Shown piece after piece: positions 1 to 11,679 of a stretch of DNA of 64,000 nucleotides. The notes under the pieces were generated by a model. That model was not told the origin of the DNA. It did no database searches and saw only the letters and a list, made by a program, of their open reading frames with translations. The position numbers and the translations under genes are program-made. Positions within the stretch are counted from its first letter, which is position 1; the number at the start of each line of letters is the position of its first letter. The stretch is from Turbatrix aceti. Taxonomy: Eukaryota > Nematoda > Chromadorea > Rhabditida > Panagrolaimidae. The stretch is from positions 9,365,725 to 9,429,724 of the forward strand of contig OZ017769.1 of NCBI GenBank assembly GCA_963969345.1. Reading direction: 5' to 3'.

Positions 1-363
1 TTCAAAAAACTTGGTTCTGCCACATTTTTGGTCAATATTGTAAATACGTATATTGATAAACTAACATATAAGACCCCCTCTGTGAGCTTTTTTATTAGTA
101 AGGTGAAGCGTTCGACACAGGCATTTTGGCATTTTGCACCTTCCGATGTTTTGTGCCATAATTGTAGGCACCTATGGGGAGGGTCCAAATACCCATATCA
201 AAATTTTTTTAGAAGCCGGATTCTGGAGCTATGGCTTCTGGAAGCTTCCGACGTCAAATTTTCAAAATGCTTCAAAAATTCTGATTTTTGGTATACAGGG
301 GTATCTTGGCACGAGAAATCGACTGGTGTATTTAGTTTTCTCAAAAAACATCTGACTTTTTTG
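1..363. other. Non-coding edge sequence
   Basis: No gene is supported here. The first 20 bases resemble the stretch near 26,317 that begins with GGCTTCAAAAAACTTGG, so this edge may belong to a dispersed repeat. A short inverted repeat (AGAAGCC ... GGCTTCT) lies near 210-245. Reading frames in this stretch are T-rich and have no family resemblance. Confidence 0.4.
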
Positions 364-881
364 AAAAAATGTGATTTCTGGTTTTTCCGCCCGTTTTTGT
401 CCGTTGCTTGGCTCCAGCATACGTATTTTGCCCGATGCGGCCGTTTTCACAGTTAATTCTAACAGCACATATTGTTATCTCTCTCAGGAAGTCAAAAAAA
501 CAATTTATTTCGATCATTATTTTTTGTTTCGAATTTTTTTATGCCGCCAACTCGAGCAAAAACGGGTGAAAAAACGCACAGATTTACGTCTCTGTGCCTG
601 CTCTTCGTGCGCGCAACATGCGAGTGCGCGCCGTGCTGCAGCGCATGCATGGCGCACACCACTTTCTCACTTTTTTCACCCGTTTTTGCTTGAGTTGGCG
701 GCATAAAAAAATTCGAAACAAAAAATAATGATCGAAATAAATTGTTTTTTTGACTTCCTGAGAGAGATAACAATATGTGCTGTTAGAATTAACTGTGAAA
801 ACGGCCGCATCGGGTAAAATACGGATGCTGGAGCCAAGCAACGGAGAAAAATAGGCGGGAAAACCAGAAAACATTTTTTTC
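364..881. mobile_element. Foldback (long inverted repeat) element
   Basis: The arms at 364-574 and 671-881 are almost perfect inverted copies of about 210 bp with only scattered mismatches. They flank a 96-bp GC-richer loop that holds its own small hairpin (GCACAG ... CTGTGC). This is the architecture of a foldback or MITE-type non-autonomous DNA element. I see no transposase and could not find a convincing target-site duplication. Reading frames inside the arms mirror each other and are not genes. The high arm identity implies either a young insertion or arm-to-arm gene conversion. Confidence 0.75.
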
Positions 882-920
882 AAAACAGACACATTTATTG
901 ACAAACTAACATTCCAAATG

Positions 921-1543
921 TCAAAATTTTTTCGATCCAGAAGAAACTTTCGATCCAGAAGAAACTTTTGAAACTGTTGTAAGAGCAGTGGATTTACTGA
1001 TTTGACTGATTCTGGATCCAGTGCGAGTTGTTGCGCCGCTCATTCGAGATGCCAATTTTTCCCGACGTTTGATAGCGTTTTTAAGAGGAGCTTTTTTGAT
1101 CCTTTGATACGCTCTGCCGAGACAGTCGTCACATGCAAACTCAGAGATCCACATTATAACGCCTACAAAAATAAGGAGGCCACCGAGCGAAAGCAGAGTA
1201 ATGCCGAGAGGGATAATTGTTGGTTCCTGTTCAACGAAAAACAGCATGATACAGGAGCCGCCGGTGAACGCAACCATGCCCACGCACATGCCGATGAGAC
1301 TGATAACCGATGACGTCAGACGACACATTGGGGCGCCGAACATTCCTAGTCTGTAGTTTGTTGTTGTTAAAATTATACAAAAAATTTATTGAGTTTAAAA
1401 AAAACTTACTTGGGAACAAATTCTGGGATTTCAATGTCATTATCGTTGAAAAAATCGATGGAAATTTCGTCATCGTCGATCATACTGTTAGTTTCGCAGC
1501 TTTTTGGCACACGTGCCGTTTCCGGTGGAACTGGGGAACTCAT
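921..1543 (-). CDS. Small two-segment membrane protein, unknown function
   Basis: Two minus-strand exons are supported: 1543-1410, ending at a GTAAGT donor, and 1350-921, beginning after CTACAG. They join in frame to give 187 residues. The first about 50 residues are acidic and polar. They are followed by two hydrophobic segments separated by a short loop (EQEPT), a cysteine pair after the second segment, and a basic Ser/Thr-rich tail with repeated VSSGSK near the C-terminus. The layout suggests a small integral membrane protein with both ends on one side. I do not recognise the family and no catalytic motif is visible. The start is the first in-frame ATG of exon 1; the AT-rich DNA upstream has no better candidate. 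Confidence 0.7.
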
Positions 1544-2272
1544 TAGAAAATTTTTGACGTAACAGAGAGCAAAATTGATTTACAGATGAAAATTGGTGAA
1601 TGACCACACACAGAGTAGGGCTAGTGGTCAGTGCAGTGGTCACTCGCTTGCTTTCAAATTGCGCACTCTTTTTGGGGCTGTCGTCATGTGACCAGGTAGA
1701 AGAAGAGGGCGCGAGGCCGATTATGAAGCACGCTGCTGCTGCTGATGCTGTTGCTGCCACCCCCTACTCAATGCGCAAGCGCGCAGAGATGCATTTGCGG
1801 AGACTGACCACAGCTGACCGCTTGCTGCCATGGCAACGCGATGAGTGTTCAATTTTTTAGTTGTTGTCAGTGTTTTCGAATTCGGAAAATTTGCGGGTAA
1901 CACGATCAGAATACGAAATTTTTTTGTACCAAAAACTGACACATCATTTTTTTTGGACACAAAATTAGTATTATTTTTTTCTATTTTTTTTGACCGTTTG
2001 CATTTTTTTCGGGTTTTTGTGTCCAAAAATTCCATGAATATTTTTCATTCGCAAACATTTTTATCGTATTCGCGAAAGAACGCGAACGGATCATTTAATA
2101 CTAATATGGCATTTATTTCTTTCAAAAAATCAAAATGCAAGAATAAAACAACGCATACAAAACCAATTTATGTATACTTGGCGAGGAATTTGAACAAGTT
2201 TTTAAAAATCAGGCCTGGTGTCATAAAGCTTCACTGCCGCTTGCAAAAAGTTATCAAGAATTGTAAATTGAT
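1544..2272. other. Intergenic region between two minus-strand genes
   Basis: This holds the upstream flank of the small membrane-protein gene and the downstream flank of the polyglutamine gene. A GC-richer patch at 1,600-1,850 and an AT-rich patch at 1,860-2,270 are visible. A 143-codon plus-strand frame runs through the latter, but its composition follows the A/T-rich background and no splice or domain evidence supports it. Confidence 0.4.
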
Positions 2273-2726
2273 TTAAACGAACTGAATTGTGCCATCGGTG
2301 CGTTGTCGGAGGTGGAGTAAGACGTCTTCCGGGGTGATGCCGAGGGTTTCGCCTGCGTGTAGCACTTCACTCAGCTGGGCTTCGATGGCTTTGATAACTG
2401 AAAAAAAATTGACATACATACCATAATTTTTTTTAAAACTGATAAACGTACGTTGGTCTCTCTGCGAATCACCGGTGCTGGCAGCAAATTGCTGAGGAGC
2501 GTCAGCGCGTTTCATAGGCTGCCAGCTGGCGAGGCGCTTCATCGGCTGCCAGGCCATCGATCGAGAGCTTCGTGGCGGGAAACGGTCGAGGGTCGTTGTC
2601 GCCACGGGACCGACCTGCTGGGGAGCGCTCTGGATGAGGAGTGCTTTTTGGAGGTCGGAGACTTGTTGTTGGAGAGTGGCGAGTTGCTGGCCGATGTCAT
2701 TGGATCCTGCCTGCTGCTGTTGCTGC

Positions 2727-2762
<36 letters not shown>

Positions 2763-2904
2763 GAAGGAGCACCTGGAACAATCATTACTGTAAATAAATT
2801 ACGGTAGAAAATTTATTTAAAAAAAAATATTGCTTACTGTAAACACCAGCGATGGTCAGAATGCCAACAATGGCAAATCCCAGCGCGGCTCTCGTCGAAA
2901 GCAT
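2273..2904 (-). CDS. Secreted or type II membrane protein with polyglutamine tract and duplicated WQPM-KR motif
   Basis: Three minus-strand exons fit: 2904-2838 (donor GTAAGC), 2787-2452 (donor GTACGT) and 2397-2273. They join in frame to about 175 residues. Residues 1-22 are a hydrophobic signal or anchor. A run of about 17 glutamines follows, then a coiled-coil-like QQQVSDLQKALL stretch. The motif AWQPMKR / SWQPMKR occurs twice, seven residues each, bounded by basic residues. The last exon is amphipathic and ends in IQFV. Paired KR sites after near-identical heptapeptides recall neuropeptide precursors, but no glycine for amidation precedes KR. A small anchored protein with a coiled coil is an equally good reading. 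Confidence 0.65.
2711..2762. repeat. CAG/CAA trinucleotide repeat coding for polyglutamine
   Basis: An interrupted run of CTG and TTG triplets on the plus strand (CAG/CAA on the coding minus strand) gives about 17 consecutive glutamines in the second exon of the gene. Mixed codons argue for some stability compared with a pure repeat. Length polymorphism is likely. Confidence 0.85.
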
Positions 2905-5100
2905 TTTACCTAAAAAAATTATTTCATTTTTGTATAAATTGACAGAATAAAAAAATGAAAATTTAAACAAGATCAAGCACATCAACAAGGGTCAGCACAA
3001 GCAAATGCTGTCTTTTAGCTTCTCGTGAATTCTTTTTCCGACTCTTTGGAATGGATTGACGTCAACTAGGGGTCTTATCATTTTTCCGGCTGAGTTTTAC
3101 CCACTGCCAACCCAACCCGTGCGTCTCTCAGGAATGACAGTCCTAGGTTGTTTGTGATAACAGACACAGGCTGTGATCAGGAGCCAATCGATAGAGCTTA
3201 TGCGAGGGTGATGAACAACACGCACGCATGCGCGCAATTCCAAAACATGAGTAATTGTGTAATCGATGCCAGCACCCATTGGCAACAAGCTGCCATCCTT
3301 GAGTCTTTGAAATTTCATCTGTGGCAAGAAAAAAAACATTTATGAAATTTAAAATCCCCAGAAAAAACTGAAGGGTAACAAGCAAGGACAAGGTATGTAC
3401 ACAACGCTTGGATAGTACAAAGATGGGCTGTGACACCATCCGCGACCATGAGACCATGAGTTGTTTGCTTTCGAGACAAACATGGACTGCCCTTGAGGAT
3501 ATTATTGAAACCCAAGTTATGATGTGTTTGAAAGAAAAAAAATTGACCAGATATTTATTATTTGTAAATAACTGAAAAAAAACCACTGAGTTTTCAGATT
3601 TCCAGGGAATTAAAAATGTTTTTTTTGAAACGAAAAATTGGTTATTCCTTGATTTTTAAATTTAAAATTTTTTTTAAATACTAAATATTTCGTTTTTTTC
3701 CAACGTAAACAAACAAAATATTTATGAATTATGGTATTAAATTGTGGCGATATTGAGCAACTGATAACAACATTATTTATGTTTCAATGAAAAAATAGGA
3801 AGCATTGTTGACGAATACAACAACAAAACGATGGTTTTGGATGCTTTTACTGCTGTTGATGGATCATCATGGCTGTCGACGTGGACTTCGAAAAAAACAA
3901 AAAGGTGAATGAAAAAAATTTCGATGTTGTCAAAAATCTCAATGAAATTGGTTTATTATTTACATAAACTTTTCGAACACAAACAAACTAACAAGCATTG
4001 TTGGAATGTTCGCAAGATACGTTTCCCATGTTGAAAAATTTCAATGACCACCGAATGCGTATATAAAGCCTCAAAACGGCCTAGGCAGATCATTTCATCA
4101 TCAGCAGTTTCTTCTTCCCTTCGTCTGACAAGATATGCAGGCTCCCGAATGGTCTCTGCACGTCTTTCGATGCTTCTCGCCAGTATGATGTCTTCTTGCT
4201 GGTTACGCCCGGCGGCTTATACCCGTTATTTTCACCTCAGTTGCTGCCTAGGAAGAATGTGGATCTCTGTAATTTAAATGATGGATGTTGATTTATTTTT
4301 TGTTGTGTGAATAAATAGTTGTTACAGTTGTGTGATTCTGGGACAATGGATTTTGGATTTTTGAGTTTCTGAGATTAATTTTTTTGCTCGATCGAATGCG
4401 GCGATTCTGGTACTGACTCGGTGCATCACACCTTGAGAAGTTCGTAACTCTGGTAGCCAAAACATTTTTTTTTGTTTCGCGTCCAAATTACATTTCTAAA
4501 AAAATAAAAAAAATTTCCTAAGCCACTTTAAAAATTTTTAGATGCAACTCAAAAAAAATCCTTCCATAATTTATCTGAAATTTTGGATTTCAATTGCAGT
4601 CTAAGAAGCAATTAACAATTCTGAAGGAGCGATGACGGAGTGTGAATGGCCGGCCTCTGACTCGTGAATTGGGCAATCAGCGGGCGGGAAAACAAGATGG
4701 TTTGCTGGCGGCTATAAGGAGATAAAGGAGAGGCCCACTGAAAAATAAGAGGGAAGGATAAGTGCGCTTCTTGGTTCTGTTCCAGCTTCCAGCGTCTTTT
4801 GCTTTTTTTTAAAAGGATGCAAGGATAAGGATAAGAACTAACTAACGACTAAAGCTGCTATTTTACTGACACAACAGGATTTTGATAATTTGCAGGTGTG
4901 ATTTTTTTGCAGAAAAAAAAGTTCTAATTTTTAGAAAAATTTTGAAGTGTTTTTTTTTTTTTGAATTTTTAGTTGGTGCCCGATCCATGTAGCTTTTGTC
5001 CATGTGTTTTGTGTTTACCCAGCAATTAACGAGTAGGTAATCAAAAACCACCAAATGATGTCAAATGATGATTATTTTGCCTTTTATCCTTCAACTTTTA
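2905..5100. other. AT-rich gene-poor region
   Basis: I find no convincing gene. A possible minus-strand exon follows a CCACAG acceptor near 3,320 and stays open to about 3,100, but no partner exon with matching phase was found. Around 4,040-4,280 and 4,620-4,760 there are GC-richer patches whose frames stop quickly. Homopolymer T and A runs dominate elsewhere. Confidence 0.35.
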
Positions 5101-8100
5101 AATGACATGTCACGCTTTTAATGGGACTAGATATGATTGCGTGCTCCCCACGGTGCCAGGCAAGCGACACGGATGACAAATGCGCAGCTGACGACGACAA
5201 CACAATCATCAGTGCCATAGGCATTAGCAGAAAAGCGCAAAAATGTGCAAAATGCTGCTAACGCCTTTTTTTCTGCAGCGCAACGTGCAGAGTAGTCGCG
5301 AGTCGCGAGTCGACTTCCTGCAACCAACCGAACGAGCGAGCCTGCAGCGGTTTGTCGCGCACCTGCCTGCGCTTCTGCATGTCTTTGCGCTGTCCTGTTT
5401 TTGCCTAGACTGATCGACGACAACGACGACGACGCATCGTCCTCCTCGCTTCATCAGGGACATCATGATGTGCGAAACTTGCTGCGCCCGTTGGGTGCAG
5501 CTTGATTTTTTTTCTTCACAGCTGCAGCGTTACTATTTTTTTTCTTCGTCTTGTTCTTCTTCTTCATCTTGTTCTTCGTGCTTCCTTCCATGCTGCACCC
5601 ACAGCAGCCTGGTCCTTTTTTGCCCCAGCTGATGTTCTTAAAATTTTACGTCTGGTTCATCCGCGGAGTGATTCAATTGCCTGACATCATCACATCGGAC
5701 TCGGAAATCATCTTACTTAAATTTTTTTTTGCTTTTGTTTGTTCCATTGTTGTTAAAACAACGTTCATCGTCCATCGTCCATTGTTTTACGATTACCCAA
5801 TTTACTTCCTCTTCCTGGACAACAACAAAAAACGCAACCTAGTCCAGTCACGGTTCACCCCTCTTCCCTGGCTGTACCACTTTGCTCTACTCGTTGTCAT
5901 CCAATTAGACGCTATGTAGACGGGTGACGGTTTCACTTACATCTTCTCGTCTTACCGGCAGTCATCGTTGACGTCGAACGTCGACCAGACAGTCCAACGT
6001 TGAACAATTACCAATTTTTTTCAAGGACCGCGCAGTTCTTTTTTTTGTTCAACGCACCCAATCTTTTTGACCTCCGTTATTTTAGTTTGGAAAACTCAAA
6101 ATTGACAATGCGCAAAACCAGCCAGCTTGGCTTATCTGGGAGATGAATGGGATAATAAATGCGTAATCGGTTGTGTATTTACAAAGTCAAACAAAAAATG
6201 TATGCTGATGTATTGTATTTTTTTTGTTTACTTCACGTTCATTTTTTTTATATAAAAATGTTTATTCACCGAAAAATCTTTTTTTGGTAATTTTTCGGAC
6301 ATTTATATATGTTTGCAATTTTTATTTTTTATTAAAATATTGCAAGGTCTAATAAAGTTAATTTGGCATGTTATTTTTCTTCTGCACGTAAATGAACAAA
6401 AAATGTTCGGTTTTTTTTTTCTGTGGCGCGTATTTTTAATGATTCAAGCTGGCTCGTGACGCAAAAGCATTTTTCGTATCCATGCAAACAAGATTCATTC
6501 ATGATTATATGGAAATGCTTTTCTTACACACGCACAAATGTTCTTTAGAATTTTTATGGCCAATTTTTTGTTCACACATTTTTTTGGATTTTTTTTACGG
6601 TTAAACAATTTTTTTGTCAACTCGATTTGGCAGCAAACTCGACGAGTCTATTTTTTTGGCACGCAACTGAGCCGTCAGAATTTGTATGTACGTCTTTTGG
6701 GAGAGTCAATTTATCTTGCAAGGCCTTCGGAGAAAAATTAGTCATCCACGAGTACTCAAAAAATTTTTATGCCAACTGGGAGGTCTTTTTTTTGCTCATC
6801 GAAAAAATGATAAAAAAAATCGGTGCTTGTTTGTTTATTTCTTCCGTAATCTTTGCTCCTAATCCTTTGACTTTTTCCTAATTCACAGAGCGTTGGGGGA
6901 GGAAGAGAAGCGTGATGTCGTGCTCACGACAGAATTCTCACCAGTTATTTTTTCACACTCTTTGTTCGGTCGAATATATAAATGTATTTATTGCACGCTT
7001 GCTTTTTTGTGTTTTTAATTTATTTTTCTCACATTTTTGTGTTTTTAATTTATTTTTTTCTCACATACATAGTTGTTCCCACAAAAATTTATTTTTTTGA
7101 TAATTATCGTGAAAGTGGATTATTTTACAACGATTGGTTTTTTTCTACTTTTTTGTTGAATGACTGATAATTGTGTCGTCAAAAAATACACGTCAAAAAA
7201 AAGGTGATTCACACACACACACACGTCAGGTAATTTTGAGTTTAGTTGACCTCTGTTTGTTTTTTTGTTTTATTTTTTGTCACGGGTGGATGAATGACGG
7301 AATTGACAAGTAGCATGCTCGCCGTCGAAAAAGTGCAGTTTGTCACTTTGGGTTAGCGTTAAACGATAATAATAAATTTTATCCCAACGATATCCAAAAA
7401 ACAAAATAATAGATAATTGCCAAAAAACGGTGAATCATGCTGTTTTTTATGGTTTTTTGTTGGCCTTGCCAACATTATAAATATAAGCGCACTCACTCAG
7501 GTGCAGGGACAGGTAGGTTAGAGGTGGATCACGAGTGCGTGCATAAATCTGATATACCTGATCAACGGGAGCTAAAGCTGATTTTATTCGCCTGTTTACA
7601 ATCACTAAATGCCTTTCCAGAATGGGTTTATGTATGTATTTATTTGTTTTTACAAGGCATTCGTCGAACCGTCTGTCTGGTGTGTCAACAATTTTAATCC
7701 ACTTATTTTTTTTGCAGAATGGATTTATTGTGTTTTTGTTTTTCAAATGCATGAATGTGTTTTTGTTCTCTGAATTGGAATTGAATTTTGGCGTGTTTCT
7801 GGAGCTCAGACCTGCTCAGTCGGGGCATGATACCTTGTTTTTGGATGTTTGACTGTTTGACGGATTTTTTTTTGAAAACAAAAAAATAATTCACAAATTT
7901 TTCATTTTTGGGAATACAATTTGCGTAACACTAAAAAAACATTTTTTTGATTTTTTGACGGGTATTTTTTTTTCAAAAAAATGATCATTTTTGGGAATAC
8001 AATTTGCGTAAAAAAACCATTTTTTTCCTTATTTTGGCGTTTTTTAAACTTGAAAATAATTTATTAATTTGACGTTTTTTGACGAATTTTTTTTGCCGTG

Positions 8101-8230
8101 ACTTTTTTTTACTGTTTTCTGACGATTTTTTAACATGAAAATTGTTTTATGAATTTTATTTTTTCCATAAAAAAAATTGCGCAGAGTCAAAACATTTGTA
8201 TGCATTTTTTGGACCATTTGAAGCCGTTTT
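5101..8230. other. T-rich gene-poor region
   Basis: Frames here are rich in Phe and Leu because of T runs and show no domain. A GC-richer block at 5,120-5,500 could be an unrecognised exon or regulatory DNA, but its frames on both strands look compositional. A CA microsatellite lies near 7,211-7,226. A duplicated phrase, TGTGTTTTTAATTTATTTTT, occurs at about 7,008 and 7,037. Confidence 0.35.
7902..8011. repeat. Short direct repeat, 27 bp, two copies
   Basis: The phrase beginning CATTTTTGGGAATACAATTT occurs at 7,902-7,928 and 7,985-8,011, about 83 bp apart, inside T-rich DNA. It is probably a local duplication. No coding or structural role is visible. Confidence 0.6.
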
Positions 8231-10936
8231 TTCTTTTCTGTGACAAATCCCGTTCAACTCAATTGCCCGTATCTGTGACCGTGCGCGAGAACTAGGTCCT
8301 CCACGCGTTCAATGCTCTCCGTTCACACGCGCCAACGTCGGCGTTTACTCTGTTCAATTTGGATGGCGATCAATGAATTGAATGAAATGAATGGTGGCCT
8401 CGATTCTACTTATACCGAATCTTTTGGTATTGTCTCGTTTCTTTCCATTTTCCCCAATTTCCTGAACCACGCACGAATTGAATAGACATGCGCGAGTATG
8501 CATGTTCGCACAGACGCAGAGCATCCATCGCATGATGACACTTTTTTTTTGTTGATGAATATTTTATTTGCCGGTAGTCAGTCTCCAGAGCAGATCCCTA
8601 CTCTCCCCTCCCTGTGCAGAAAAGGAGAGGATGCCTGGTAGGCGGATGAAGGGCGGAGGGGGGGGATCAAGTGAACATACACATACTACTTCCATGCACG
8701 TCAGGCGCTGGCGCGGGTGCCAGGCGCTGGCGTTGTTGTTGCTGGAGAGGGCGACGGGGTCGGTATTACTGGCGGCGGCAGAGAGGTGGCGTACCCACCT
8801 ATCTAACTTACCACTTACTTCCACGTTGGTAGGGTTGAACGCGACATTGATTGATTTCTATCGCTCCTAAAAACTTTTTCTGGTGTGCTAAAAATATTTT
8901 TTTGGTATCAGATCTTTCTTCTTCCTTCGCTAAATTCTGGCGTCCTTATGTCAGATTTTTTTATTGGCTTCCGCCTTCTGTCACTACGGTGGAACACTCA
9001 AACAAAGTTGGTAGTAGACAAAAAAACAAACATGACAACTTGAAAAGGAGCCTGTTACTTTTCCGCCCAAAATATATTTTTGTTTCGGCGATCGATGTGC
9101 TTGATTGATTGAAAAACGTGTTTTCCTCATTCACCGGTCCACTGATGTGAGCGTCTGCTCGTTGCAAAAAAAGATGCAAACTTCCTCTTTCTTAACAAAT
9201 TTTTTTGATCACGGCTTATTTCTCACGAAAACTGAAAATAATAATAATTTCAATTATTTACGTTCGCATGAGGCGAAAAAATGATTGATTTATGTAAAAA
9301 ATGAGGGGAACTTGGGCTCCGACAAACTCTTTAATCTAAGCGTGACCCAAAATCGATGAGACTTGAACTCTAAACCAAGATCAATAGGGAGAGGCTGACT
9401 TGTCGACACGTAGAATGACGGGAGGACGGCGACCGGCGACTGACTCGTGTTTACGTTAGCCTCTTTGCTCTCTAATTGTCTCGATGTAGCTTGTGTACGT
9501 TAGCCGGGGCCCGATTTACCGGTTGCTTGGTTGCCGGTTGCTTATGTTGGCTCAAATTGGCAGAATTGTGTTCTTAGGACCCCTGAAAAAAAACTGATGG
9601 TCTGAATTCGGAATTCTGCTATAAGCGGATAGATTTTGGCTCAGTTGAGCGGATTAATCATTTTTTCACACTTTTTAAATGGATTTAAATTTAAATTAAC
9701 ATAATTCTGTTTTTTGGGTTTCTAAAAAAAATTGGGGCCAGCAATCGAGAAAATAATTATAGCGAATAAAATTAAAATTTTTAAAATATATTTTATTTCT
9801 ATTTTTTAAATTAAAAAAAATCAGATGACGTTTGTTTTTCTGTTTTCTTTTCTTCTGACGTTTTGTTTATTTATTTGAACTCAGAACTCAGGTTTCGTTC
9901 AAGGTAGTACTTTGTGCTGTGAACAATGGCACGTATTGAGTTTCAAGTTCGTTCCCCTACGCGTACGCCATCTCGGTGAGCGAGTGCCCCACCTTTTGTC
10001 TAGTACGTCATCAAATCCGGCTTTAACGAGAAAAAAAGATCAACCGGATATTCTGAAAAATATTCAAACGAGACAGGGTCAGATGATTCGGCTGTTTTTC
10101 ATTTTCCCTTCTGTGTATCCTGTTTCATGGCAATTATCCATCTGTTTCATGGTAGATCATTTTTTTGTCAGTTAATTTTTATTCCATCTCATTAAAAAAG
10201 TTTTAACGCGCAAAACTTCTTGTTTCATGCGTTCAAAAAATTCTTGTTTCTACACAGTATTCAATTAAAAAATTTTATGTTCAATTAATTGATCGCTCTT
10301 TTTTTCGATCTTGGTCACCTGGTCAGACCAAGTCTCATGTCAGGTCTAATTGCTACATCGGGTGCAATGTGCATATTTGCTCACTTTTGTACCATGTTGC
10401 ATCAGTGAGGGGGTGCACCGAACTACCAGATTTTGTGATTTTGACACTTTTGTTTGTGGACAACAAAAAAAAGAAAGGACTTGTCTATGTATTTTTCAGC
10501 TCTCAGTATACCCTGAAGAACGAAAACCAGACGAGTCGGGGGTGGTGTAAATTGCATAGAGTGTGTCAGAAAAAGAACAACGAATGACACGATCACTGTT
10601 CAGGTACCATAAATGTTTCGTTTAGAGAGCTTTGACAGGGATCAAAGAGTAGGTGTGTGTCATGACACCTTCTTTCCACCTTTGCCCCCCTCCGCAAAGG
10701 TCGGTACAGGTGTCTATGACAGGACAGTTGAAATCCAAGCTGCTTCTAGAACTTGTTTTTTCCTTATTTTTTTAAGGATTTTGGGGGAGGGGGTGTTTGT
10801 TTGTAAAATATAAATATAACCGAGAGAGCAAAAACACTGGAAATAATTATGGGGATTTTTGGGGTTTGTTATTTTTTTGGAACATTTTTTTGGTTTTTGT
10901 TTTTTACAATGTGCCTAGAGATTGTTCAGTAGCGTC
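8231..10936. other. Gene-poor region upstream of the furin locus
   Basis: GC-richer patches occur at 8,280-8,520, 8,565-8,830, 9,300-9,560 and 10,600-10,760, and AT-rich DNA lies between. The 8,565-8,830 patch is open on both strands but has a G-run and low complexity. None of these shows a recognisable protein domain. Some could be 5' regulatory DNA or untranslated exons of the furin unit, but nothing in the sequence decides this. Confidence 0.35.
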
Positions 10937-11218
10937 GGATCGTAGTTCCCGGCCAGATCAGGGTGGTCGAGCTGGATGCCGTCGTCCAGGATGGACACGG
11001 ACACGTTGCGCCCCGCGTAGCCGAGCTTCCACGCCTCGCGCACGTTCATGTCGTAGCCGCCGATGGCCTTGCCGACGAGGTACCACTGCGACTCGTAGAG
11101 CGGGTCCGGGAACGGCAGCACGGGCACCGGGAGCTTCGTTTCCGCGTGGTACCCGGCAGTCTGCTCGCGTTTGACTCTCGTGATGTTAACGTCTTCGGCC
11201 CCGGACCGAGGGACGTAA
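10937..11218 (-). pseudogene. Antisense furin exon-2 fragment, upstream copy
   Basis: On the minus strand this 282-bp stretch encodes the furin segment from just after the prodomain cleavage site through the catalytic-Asp region (…ILDDGIQLDHPDLAGNYDP) and then diverges. It matches the 5' part of exon 2 of both functional copies at very high nucleotide identity, but in the opposite orientation. It has no start, no catalytic His or Ser and no splice context, so it cannot make an enzyme. Transcription in the furin sense direction would give RNA complementary to furin mRNA. Confidence 0.85.
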
Positions 11219-11679
11219 TATCAATTGTTTCTAACCCATAAACCTTCATCTGAGATTTTCGCATTAAATAAATCGATCCATTTATCCATTCATCCGCATA
11301 TAAGTCGTGTGAAGGTCTCCGCCACTCTCCTCAAAACATTTTATTTGTCGTATATGGAATTGTTCGATTTCAATGATGATCATTCGTTGTACACCCTCCC
11401 TCCCACTTGACCACTTGAACGCGCGTGTGTCATCCATCTGTCGTGTTTTTCGTGAATAAGAGACAACTTGGGTCCTTCTGTTCTCCTCACTTTTGGCTAT
11501 GACACTGATTCAATATTTTTAGACAGTGACATACAAATTGTTTTGGTTTTTGTCCATGGAAATTTTTGTTCTTTGCCGAATCGGTTTCAACCCTTTTCTG
11601 ATGACAAACTTCGCCGCTGCGTATCCTGCTTTGGCATTCTACCATATCTCGCCCTTGCTCAACTCTACGGCTCCGACAG
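11219..11679. other. Flank between antisense fragment and furin copy A
   Basis: No gene is seen. The sequence resembles the equivalent flank at about 14,650-14,950 (for example the phrase ACTTGACCACTTGAACGCGC at 11,403 and its counterpart at 14,909). The duplicated unit therefore includes the antisense fragment, this spacer and the gene. It would hold the copy-A promoter. Confidence 0.5.

Noticed and set aside
1845..2276. A 143-codon plus-strand frame between two minus-strand genes
   Set aside because: Composition follows AT-rich background and it has no splice, signal or domain support. A late Lys/Leu-rich segment was considered but not convincing.
3143..3586. Minus-strand frames around a CCACAG acceptor
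   Set aside because: No partner exon of matching phase and no recognisable protein.
5127..5919. Several 60-120 codon frames in a T-rich and GC-patch region
   Set aside because: Hydrophobicity comes from T runs. No signal peptide, domain or splice pattern was consistent.
8564..8870. Overlapping open frames on both strands
   Set aside because: Low-complexity Gly or Pro runs and no splice or start context.
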